Origin: Bacillota bacterium
Lineage (GTDB): Bacteria; Bacillota; Clostridia; Lachnospirales; Lachnospiraceae
Assembly (NCBI GenBank): GCA_023415595.1
Contig: JAEZJW010000069.1
Span: 1 to 20,057, forward strand
Length of the DNA stretch: 20,057 nucleotides
Direction: 5' to 3'
Shown: piece after piece, positions 14,873 through 20,057 of the stretch
Layout: each line of letters opens with the position of its first letter
How positions within the stretch are numbered: the first letter of the stretch is position 1
Program-made: the position numbers and the translations under genes
The notes under the pieces: model-generated
The model's database searches: none
The model's input: only the letters and a program-made list of their open reading frames with translations
What the model was told of the DNA's origin: nothing

Positions 14873-15283
14873 ATGAAATACTATACAATTACTGTGAATG
14901 GCAATACCTATGATGTTTCTGTAGAAGAAGGTCATGCAGCTCCTGCAAGGGCTATGGCTGCTCCTGTAGCTGCACCCGCACCTGTTGCTCAGGCTGCACC
15001 TGCACCTGTTGCTGCTCCCGCTCCCCAGGCTGAAGCACCGAAGCCCGCAAAAGCTGCTTCCACAGCCGGAAGCGTTAAGGTTCCTTCTCCGATGCCCGGT
15101 AAAATTATTTCCGTGAAAGTAAGTGAAGGCAAAGCAATCAAGCGCGGTGAAGTTATTCTGGTTCTGGAAGCAATGAAGATGGAGAATGAAATCGTAGCAC
15201 CCCAGGACGGAACAATTGCCAGCATCAATGTGGCTGCAGGCCAGTCAGTGGAAGCCGGAGATTTACTTGCTACCTTAAATTAA
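14873..15283 (+). CDS. Biotin carboxyl carrier protein (1.3S/gamma-type biotinyl domain protein)
   Basis: 136 residues from ATG 14873, with AAGGAGG (14858-14864) eight bases upstream; an in-frame ATG at 14846 lies before that site and is rejected. The N-terminal MKYYTITVNGNTYDVSVEE is the usual start of methylmalonyl-CoA decarboxylase gamma and transcarboxylase 1.3S proteins. Residues about 22-66 form an Ala/Pro-rich flexible linker containing a near-perfect 24-base tandem repeat. The biotinyl domain (about 70-136) runs from PSPMPGKIISVKV to LLATLN and carries the target lysine K102 in EAMKMEN. The protein shuttles carboxyl groups between the two carboxyltransferase subunits encoded on either side. 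Biotin must be added by a BirA-type ligase encoded elsewhere. It is clearly not the E. coli AccB type, and no biotin carboxylase follows. Confidence 0.9.
   Translation: MKYYTITVNGNTYDVSVEEGHAAPARAMAAPVAAPAPVAQAAPAPVAAPAPQAEAPKPAKAASTAGSVKVPSPMPGKIISVKVSEGKAIKRGEVILVLEAMKMENEIVAPQDGTIASINVAAGQSVEAGDLLATLN
14969..15013 (+). repeat. Tandem repeat in the biotin carrier linker
   Basis: A 21-base unit coding AAPAPVA occurs at 14969-14989 and 14993-15013, 24 bases (eight codons) apart, differing at one base. It encodes part of the flexible Ala/Pro arm, and in-frame copy-number change would alter only arm length. Confidence 0.7.
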
Positions 15284-15366
15284 TAATGTAGGCAGGCTAA
15301 TCAAACGCTCTTTTGTCATGTATCATAAACATACAGTAGTTCTTAACGAGGACAGGAGGTATAATT

Positions 15367-16779
15367 ATGGCTGAACAAGTTAAAAGGCCGGTTAAAATAA
15401 CAGAAACCATATTGCGTGACGCCCATCAATCCCTGATTGCGACAAGAATGTCAACGGAGCAGATGCTCCCCATCATCGATAAGATGGATAAGGTAGGATA
15501 TCATTCCGTAGAATGCTGGGGTGGAGCAACCTTTGATGCTTCCCTGCGTTTCTTAAAGGAAGATCCCTGGGAGAGATTAAGAAAGATCAGAGCAGGCTTT
15601 AAGAATACAAAGCTGCAGATGCTGTTCCGTGGTCAGAATATTTTAGGTTACCGTCATTACGCAGATGATGTAGTTGCTTACTTTGTACAAAAATCCATCT
15701 CTAATGGTATCGATATCATCCGTATCTTTGATGCTTTGAATGATATCCGCAACCTGGAATGTGCAGTGAAAGCAACAAATAAAGAGAATGGGCATGCACA
15801 GATCGCAATCTCTTATACACTAGGAGATGCTTATACAACCGAATATTATGTAAATATGGCAAAACAGATTGAATCACTCGGAGCTTCTTCTATCTGCATT
15901 AAGGACATGGCTGGGCTTCTGGTTCCTTATGAAGCAACCGTATTAGTCAGTGCCCTGAAAGCTGCAGTTCAGATTCCGATTGACCTCCATACCCATTATA
16001 CTAGCGGTGTGGCTGGCATGACCTACTTAAAAGCAGTAGAAGCAGGCTGCGATATTATCGATACAGCAATGTCACCCTTTGCGATGGGTACCAGTCAGCC
16101 TGCAACTGAGGTTATGGTTGAGACCTTTAAGGGAACTCCTTATGATACCGGATATGATCAGATGCTTCTCGCTGAAATCGCTGATTATTTCAGACCATTA
16201 AGAGACAATGCACTGGATACAGGATTATTAAATCCCAAGGTAATGGGAGTGGATATCAAGACTCTGTTATACCAGGTACCGGGAGGTATGTTATCCAATC
16301 TGGTATCCCAGCTAAAGGAACAGAAGGCAGAGGATAAGTATTATGATGTACTTAACGAAGTTCCCAGAGTTCGCAAGGATTTCGGTGAGCCTCCGTTGGT
16401 AACACCCTCCAGCCAGATTGTAGGAACTCAGGCAGTACTTAACGTGCTGGCCGGAGAACGCTATAAGATGGTAACGAAGGAAACGAAAGCATTATTATCC
16501 GGTGAATACGGCCAGACCGTAAAACCCTTTAATGAAGAGATCCAGAAGAAGGTAATCGGAGATAAGAAGCCTATTACCTGCAGACCTGCGGATCTCATTG
16601 AGCCGGAGCTGGCTAAGATTGAGAGTGAGATCACAGAGTGGAAGGAGCAGGATGAGGATGTATTATCCTACGCTTTATTCCCTCAGGTTGCGATTGACTT
16701 CTTTAAGTATCGCAGAGCCCAGAAAACCAGAATTGATTTAACAGCTGCTGATACGAAGAACCAGGCATATCCGGTTTAA
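15367..16779 (+). CDS. oadA: Pyruvate/oxaloacetate carboxyltransferase subunit (OadA/5S-like, without biotin domain)
   Basis: 470 residues from ATG 15367; CAGGAGGT (15353-15360) lies six bases before it. The TIM-barrel carboxyltransferase domain binds a divalent metal and moves CO2 between carboxybiotin and pyruvate/oxaloacetate. Family features are RDAHQS (17-22), GGATFDASLRFL, LFRGQN, the carbamylated-lysine candidate K179 in IKDMAGLL, and metal ligands in DLHTHYTSG (H208, H210). A PYC_OADA-like helical domain fills residues about 310-470. The protein stops without the C-terminal biotinyl domain found in full OadA; here the biotin is on the preceding gene product, as in the transcarboxylase 5S subunit. 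The end of the operon is marked by a strong terminator 29 bases later. Oxaloacetate decarboxylase alpha is the usual automatic name; transcarboxylase 5S is an equally good reading given the missing beta subunit. Confidence 0.88.
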   Translation: MAEQVKRPVKITETILRDAHQSLIATRMSTEQMLPIIDKMDKVGYHSVECWGGATFDASLRFLKEDPWERLRKIRAGFKNTKLQMLFRGQNILGYRHYADDVVAYFVQKSISNGIDIIRIFDALNDIRNLECAVKATNKENGHAQIAISYTLGDAYTTEYYVNMAKQIESLGASSICIKDMAGLLVPYEATVLVSALKAAVQIPIDLHTHYTSGVAGMTYLKAVEAGCDIIDTAMSPFAMGTSQPATEVMVETFKGTPYDTGYDQMLLAEIADYFRPLRDNALDTGLLNPKVMGVDIKTLLYQVPGGMLSNLVSQLKEQKAEDKYYDVLNEVPRVRKDFGEPPLVTPSSQIVGTQAVLNVLAGERYKMVTKETKALLSGEYGQTVKPFNEEIQKKVIGDKKPITCRPADLIEPELAKIESEITEWKEQDEDVLSYALFPQVAIDFFKYRRAQKTRIDLTAADTKNQAYPV

Positions 16780-16807
16780 TAATATCCTACAAGTTTGTCT
16801 GAGAATA

Positions 16808-16844
16808 AACACATACGGGGGAGGTTACCCCGTATGTGTTTTTA
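16808..16844 (+). terminator. Strong Rho-independent terminator ending the carboxyltransferase operon
   Basis: AACACATACGGGG (16808-16820) pairs perfectly with CCCCGTATGTGTT (16828-16840), 13 bp around a 7-base loop, followed by TTT. The stem also runs the other way with an A-rich flank, but no minus-strand gene is present to use it. Confidence 0.93.
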
Positions 16845-16914
16845 CTTATATGTTATTATTGTTTAATATTCGTATATTATATCTAAATCGTTTTAGGCTA
16901 TTTATAAACAACAG

Positions 16915-16943
16915 TTGACAAAATGTACCATATAAATTATAGT
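16915..16943 (+). promoter_or_regulatory. Promoter of the hybrid histidine kinase
   Basis: A perfect TTGACA (16915-16920), a 17-base spacer and TATAGT (16938-16943), with an AT-rich upstream stretch. Transcription would start near 16950. It follows the terminator at 16808-16844, so the kinase is an independent unit. Confidence 0.75.
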
Positions 16944-16970
16944 CAGAATATGTAGAAATTGGAATTTATT

Positions 16971-18758
16971 ATGTACTTTTTGGTAGAATCGTTTTCTCAA
17001 AATCGGGGTGAAATGACAGTGCTTACCAGTATGAATATTAATAAGAGCTTTCCTTTTACCGTCTATATCTCTGCGGGCTTATTCCTGGCCTCTGCTCTGA
17101 TATTAATTTTTTGCCTTTATATCATCATAAAGTTTGGTAAAATGTATCGGTCCCTCTATTATCGGGAGGAGCTGTTCAACTCTCTCTGTACGAATCTGGA
17201 CGACATTCTGTTGATTTATCGGATCGATGGATACTTAATCGAATATGTATCCCCGAACCTGGAACGTCTCTATGGAATCAGCGTTAGAAATTTCAAGAGG
17301 AACCCTTTTATTATACTTAATCAAATGAGTGCGACTGTCCGTGAGGAGGTCACATCCTACTTTACCACGAATCATTTGACAACAAATAAGGTGATAGAAT
17401 TTGATATGTTCAACCCGGTGCTAAAGAAAATGGTGTCATTGATCGTGCGGATTTATCCCGTATATAACAGGCAAACCCTTGACCGTTATATTCTAAGCGT
17501 ATCCGATATCACGATGGAGAAGCAGACACAGCAGGTGCTAAAGGAATCCCTTGTGAATACAAGGCAGGCAAATGAAGCCAAGAAGGAATTCCTATCCCAT
17601 ATGAGCCATGAGATCCGTACTCCATTGAATGCGATCAACGGTATGGCTCAAATCGCGATCAAGTCCCTGGAGGACAATCAAAAGGTGGAAAATTGTCTGC
17701 ATAAGATATCAGATTCCTCGCAGAAGCTGATCAGTCTGGTCAGTAACATACTGGATATGAGTAAAATAGACAGTAACAAACTGATCCTGAATAACGATCA
17801 ATTTCTGTTGGATCATATGGTATATGAACTATCTGAACTCATGAATACCCAGGCAGAGATGAATCGGTTAAAATACAATCTGGTTCTGAAGAAGATAGAA
17901 CATAATCATCTGATCGGAGATGCACTGCGACTAAACCAGGTCATCAGCAACTGTATCTCAAATTCTCTGAAATTTACACCTTCCGGTGGCTATATCCGTT
18001 TAGCAATCGAAGAACAGGGTGTATTCGGGAACAAAGCAATGTTCTGCTTTACTGTTACGGATACCGGTAAAGGGATGAGTGAAGAATATATCGAAAGGCT
18101 TTTTATTCCTTTTGAACAGGAGGATAGCTCCATCGCCAGAAAATACGGTGGGACCGGGTTGGGGATGTCAATCACGAAGAACCTGGTTACATTAATGTCT
18201 GGCAGCATCCAGGTTAGCAGCAAGCCGGGTCAGGGAACTGTCATTACCATCCATATTCCGTTTGAAATATATGAGGATGTACCTGCATATAGTCATAAAG
18301 AATTGTTGGAACCCAGACAAAAGGATTATGATTTTACGGGATACAATGCTCTGGTCGTTGAGGACAATGAAGTAAATAAAGAGGTCATCAACGAATTCTT
18401 AAAATATGCACAGATCCGGGTAGATTCGGCTGACTGCGGAAGAGAAGCCTATCAGAAGTTTATAGCGTCTGCCCCGGGTTATTATAAAATGATCTTCATG
18501 GATATTCAGATGCCGGATCAGACCGGATATGAGACGGCAGTTCAGATCAGGTCCTCCCTGCACCCGGATGCTAAGGAAATCTGCATTATTGCGATGTCTG
18601 CCGATTCCTACGCGGAGGATGTCACAAGATCCTTAGAAGGCGGCATGAATTATCATATTGCCAAACCGATTGATATGAATCAATTATATCAATTAATCGA
18701 TCAGATTCTTAATGTAAGCCACAAAGAAGAAACGGTAGAGTTACCTCAAGGATTATAA
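16971..18758 (+). CDS. Membrane hybrid histidine kinase (TM-PAS-HisKA-HATPase-REC)
   Basis: 595 residues from ATG 16971. The start is uncertain: a TTG at 16959 and an ATG at 17013 are in frame, and GGGGTGA (17005-17011) would suit a GTG at 17019. One membrane span (about residues 30-55) precedes a cytoplasmic PAS domain (about 66-185, from ELFNSLCTNLDDILLIYRI to YILSVSDIT). The HisKA dimerisation helix has the phosphorylated H213 in FLSHMSHEIRTPLN. The ATP-binding domain has the N box NQVISNCISNSLKF, G1 VTDTGKGM and G2 YGGTGLGMSI. The C-terminal receiver has the acidic pair VVEDNE, phospho-acceptor D511 in IFMDIQMP and the conserved lysine in AKPI. All catalytic residues are intact. No Hpt protein, response regulator or receptor gene lies beside it, so the signal and output are unknown. 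Confidence 0.93.
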   Translation: MYFLVESFSQNRGEMTVLTSMNINKSFPFTVYISAGLFLASALILIFCLYIIIKFGKMYRSLYYREELFNSLCTNLDDILLIYRIDGYLIEYVSPNLERLYGISVRNFKRNPFIILNQMSATVREEVTSYFTTNHLTTNKVIEFDMFNPVLKKMVSLIVRIYPVYNRQTLDRYILSVSDITMEKQTQQVLKESLVNTRQANEAKKEFLSHMSHEIRTPLNAINGMAQIAIKSLEDNQKVENCLHKISDSSQKLISLVSNILDMSKIDSNKLILNNDQFLLDHMVYELSELMNTQAEMNRLKYNLVLKKIEHNHLIGDALRLNQVISNCISNSLKFTPSGGYIRLAIEEQGVFGNKAMFCFTVTDTGKGMSEEYIERLFIPFEQEDSSIARKYGGTGLGMSITKNLVTLMSGSIQVSSKPGQGTVITIHIPFEIYEDVPAYSHKELLEPRQKDYDFTGYNALVVEDNEVNKEVINEFLKYAQIRVDSADCGREAYQKFIASAPGYYKMIFMDIQMPDQTGYETAVQIRSSLHPDAKEICIIAMSADSYAEDVTRSLEGGMNYHIAKPIDMNQLYQLIDQILNVSHKEETVELPQGL

Positions 18759-18786
18759 TGTCAGCCTCTAAGAATTTAATGTCAAT

Positions 18787-18857
18787 TGTAAAGAAATTAC
18801 CTTGACAAACTGATCAGAATCCTGTATACTTCCACCTGTAAAGAAATTTACTTTACA
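18787..18857 (+). promoter_or_regulatory. Two near-identical 21-base sites bracketing the ylxM-ffh promoter
   Basis: Sites at 18787-18807 and 18837-18857 agree at 18 of 21 positions and start exactly 50 bases apart. Both begin TGTAAAGAAATT; the first ends CCTTGACA and the second ACTTTACA. The TTGACA -35 box forms the end of the first, and the expected transcription start lies at the beginning of the second. Each has TGTAAAG/CTTTACA dyad symmetry (imperfect in the first, perfect in the second). This fits paired operators for an unknown regulator. Confidence 0.6.
18802..18830 (+). promoter_or_regulatory. Promoter of ylxM-ffh
   Basis: A perfect TTGACA (18802-18807), a 17-base spacer and TATACT (18825-18830). 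The predicted start is near 18837, about 34 bases before the ylxM ATG. Confidence 0.8.
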
Positions 18858-18862
18858 GGTGG
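18832..18862 (+). promoter_or_regulatory. Perfect 12-bp palindrome covering the start site and the ylxM ribosome site
   Basis: CCACCTGTAAAG (18832-18843) and CTTTACAGGTGG (18851-18862) are exact inverted repeats around AAATTTA. The right arm contains AGGTGG (18857-18862), the ribosome site for the ATG at 18871, and TTTTT (18866-18870) follows three bases later. Transcripts starting near 18837 would lack CCACC and form only the AT-rich inner 7 bp; readthrough transcripts from the kinase gene would form all 12 bp and hide the ribosome site. Confidence 0.7.
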
Positions 18863-18870
18863 TGCTTTTT

Positions 18871-19245
18871 ATGAATCCGTCAGGACAGGGGATAGAGAAG
18901 CTGGATGAGATCGTCCATCTATCCATTTTATATGATTTTTATGGAGAACTGCTCAGTGAACATAAGAAACAGATCTTTGAGGATTATGTCCTGAATGATT
19001 TATCCTTAAGTGAGATTGCTGCGGAAAAGAATATCAGCAGACAGGGTGTATACGATATCATCAGGCGTTGCAGTAAGGAGCTTAAGGATTATGAAAGTAA
19101 ATTGGCTCTGGTCCAGAAGTTTCAGTCAGTGAAAGATAAGCTGAGTACGATCAAGGATATCTCCGAAACGATCAGACAAACCGGTGAATTATCCGGAATT
19201 AATAGAATTGAAACCTTGGCAGATGATATTTTAAAGGAGCTGTAA
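18871..19245 (+). CDS. ylxM: YlxM-family helix-turn-helix protein
   Basis: 124 residues from ATG 18871; AGGTGGTG (18857-18864) is the ribosome site. A GTG at 18859 in frame falls inside that site and is rejected. The family (YlxM/p13) is encoded immediately before ffh in many Firmicutes and is thought to assist or regulate the SRP pathway; its exact function is not settled. The sequence shows a sigma-70 region-4-like helix-turn-helix, about residues 27-65, with LLSEHKKQIFEDYVLNDLSL, SEIAAEKNISRQGVYDIIRR and then a basic helix. The C-terminal half is helical (SKLALVQKFQSVKDKLSTIK...). The ffh ATG is three bases after its stop, so the two are translationally coupled or nearly so. Because it may bind nucleic acid, it is a candidate ligand for the palindromic sites at its own promoter; that is inference only. 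Confidence 0.92.
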   Translation: MNPSGQGIEKLDEIVHLSILYDFYGELLSEHKKQIFEDYVLNDLSLSEIAAEKNISRQGVYDIIRRCSKELKDYESKLALVQKFQSVKDKLSTIKDISETIRQTGELSGINRIETLADDILKEL

Positions 19246-19248
19246 GCT

Positions 19249-20057
19249 ATGGCATTTGACAACCTATCAGAAAAGCTTCAGAATATATTCAAAAGCTTAC
19301 GGGGAAAAGGAAGACTCTCCGAAGCTGATGTAAAGACCGCGTTAAAAGAGGTTAAGATGGCTTTATTGGAGGCCGATGTTAACTTCATGGTCGTTAAGAA
19401 TTTTGTGGCCGCCGTAGAGGAAAGAGCAGTCGGACAGGATGTAATGTCCAGCCTGACTCCCGGCCAGATGGTAATTAAGATCGTAAATGAAGAGTTGGTA
19501 AAGCTTCTCGGTGAGAACACTGTGGAATTACAATTGAAACCCTCCAATGAAGTTACCGTGATTATGATGTGCGGTTTACAGGGTGCCGGTAAGACCACGG
19601 CAACTGCCAAGCTTGCCGGTAAGTTAAAATCCAAGGGCAGAAAACCCTTGCTGGTAGCCTGTGATATCTATCGTCCGGCAGCGATTGACCAGCTGCAGAT
19701 CAACGGAGATAAGGTCGGTGTCAGCGTATTCTCCATGGGAGATAAGCATAAGCCGCTGAATATCGCAAAAGCAGGTCTTGAGCATGCAGCAAAGAACGGA
19801 TTTAATGTAGTAATCCTGGATACAGCCGGCCGTTTGCATATTGACGAAGAGATGATGGAAGAGCTTCAGGAGATTAAAGCAAGCCTGACCATTCATCAGA
19901 CCATTCTCGTAGTGGATGCCATGACCGGACAGGATGCAGTTAACGTAGCAGAACTTTTCCATGAGAAATTAACAATAGATGGTGTCATCATCACAAAGCT
20001 GGATGGAGATACCAGGGGTGGTGCAGCACTTTCGATCCGTGCAGTAACCGGCCGGCC
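19249..20057 (+). CDS. ffh: Signal recognition particle protein Ffh (3' end beyond window)
   Basis: 269 complete codons are visible from ATG 19249, with AAAGGAG (19233-19239) nine bases upstream inside the end of ylxM; the frame runs off the right edge. Ffh is the SRP54-type GTPase that, with 4.5S-like SRP RNA, binds signal sequences on ribosomes and delivers them to FtsY. The N domain begins MAFDNLSEKLQNIFKSLRGK and carries the conserved ALLEADVN. The G domain has GLQGAGKTT (109-117), DIYRPAAIDQL, ILDTAGRLHIDEEMM, VVDAMTGQDAV and TKLDGDTRGGAALSIRAVTG. The methionine-rich M domain that binds RNA and signal peptide lies outside the window. It forms an operon with ylxM from the promoter at 18802-18830. 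Confidence 0.96.
   Translation, partial: MAFDNLSEKLQNIFKSLRGKGRLSEADVKTALKEVKMALLEADVNFMVVKNFVAAVEERAVGQDVMSSLTPGQMVIKIVNEELVKLLGENTVELQLKPSNEVTVIMMCGLQGAGKTTATAKLAGKLKSKGRKPLLVACDIYRPAAIDQLQINGDKVGVSVFSMGDKHKPLNIAKAGLEHAAKNGFNVVILDTAGRLHIDEEMMEELQEIKASLTIHQTILVVDAMTGQDAVNVAELFHEKLTIDGVIITKLDGDTRGGAALSIRAVTGR

Noticed and set aside
18759..18801. Terminator after the histidine kinase
   Set aside because: No stem followed by a T tract was found between the kinase stop and the ylxM promoter; the only hairpin is the palindrome at the ylxM start.
18787..18857. GlnR/TnrA box at the ylxM promoter
   Set aside because: That box is TGTNA-N7-TNACA; here the outer halves TGTAA and TTACA are separated by 11 bases, so the spacing does not fit.
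20047..20057. GGCCGGCC at the right edge as a cloning or junction artefact
   Set aside because: It falls in frame in ffh and encodes the expected Thr-Gly-Arg-Pro of the conserved AVTGxP segment, so it is ordinary coding sequence.

Overview
The window looks like the chromosome of a low-to-moderate GC Firmicute of class Clostridia, most probably a Lachnospiraceae (Clostridium cluster XIVa) relative. The reasons are the block plsX-acpP-rnc-smc-ftsY, strong AGGAGG-type ribosome binding sites throughout, a Gram-positive type SOS box (GAAC-N4-GTTC) on recA, ylxM directly in front of ffh, and an OadG-type biotin-dependent carboxyltransferase cluster. All 17 protein genes are on the + strand. I saw no convincing minus-strand gene, tRNA, rRNA, CRISPR array or insertion sequence. 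Genus or species cannot be fixed from the sequence alone.

Layout. 1-1820: the 3' part of a ribosomal protein S1-type gene, then a lone chemotaxis methyltransferase cheR and a clear terminator. 1821-2274: a 454-base gap holding a 158-base imperfect inverted-repeat element, a likely promoter and a branched leader. 2275-9169: membrane lipid, RNA processing and chromosome/secretion genes plsX, acpP (then a UUCG-loop terminator), rnc, smc, ftsY. 9181-10398: threonine dehydratase, whose ribosome site overlaps the ftsY stop. 10399-10820: a 422-base gap with a terminator-like hairpin pair, a near-consensus promoter with no obvious gene, and the SOS-regulated recA promoter. 10821-12646: recA and recX. 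12647-12851: a branched structured element, a terminator and a new promoter. 12852-16779: a four-gene biotin-dependent carboxyltransferase operon (acyl-CoA carboxyltransferase, OadG-like membrane subunit, biotin carrier, OadA/5S-like pyruvate/oxaloacetate carboxyltransferase), ending at a 13-bp terminator. 16971-18758: a membrane hybrid histidine kinase with its own consensus promoter. 18759-20057: a promoter bracketed by two near-identical 21-base sites, then ylxM and the start of ffh, which runs off the window.

How the genes work together. acpP supplies the carrier for fatty acid synthesis and plsX turns acyl-ACP into acyl-phosphate for phospholipid synthesis. FtsY and Ffh are the receptor and targeting GTPases of one signal recognition particle pathway, but here about 10 kb of other genes (ilvA, recA-recX, the carboxyltransferase operon, the kinase) lies between them, whereas in many Firmicutes they are near neighbours. 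The carboxyltransferase operon has the parts of a transcarboxylase (12S-like, 1.3S-like, 5S-like) plus a membrane gamma/delta subunit. It lacks, within this window, the sodium-pumping beta subunit and a biotin carboxylase.

The best candidates for undescribed biology are non-coding: the twin-site/palindrome arrangement at the ylxM-ffh promoter, the 158-base element after cheR, the branched leader of plsX, the branched element after recX, and hairpins placed directly against ribosome binding sites inside the carboxyltransferase operon.
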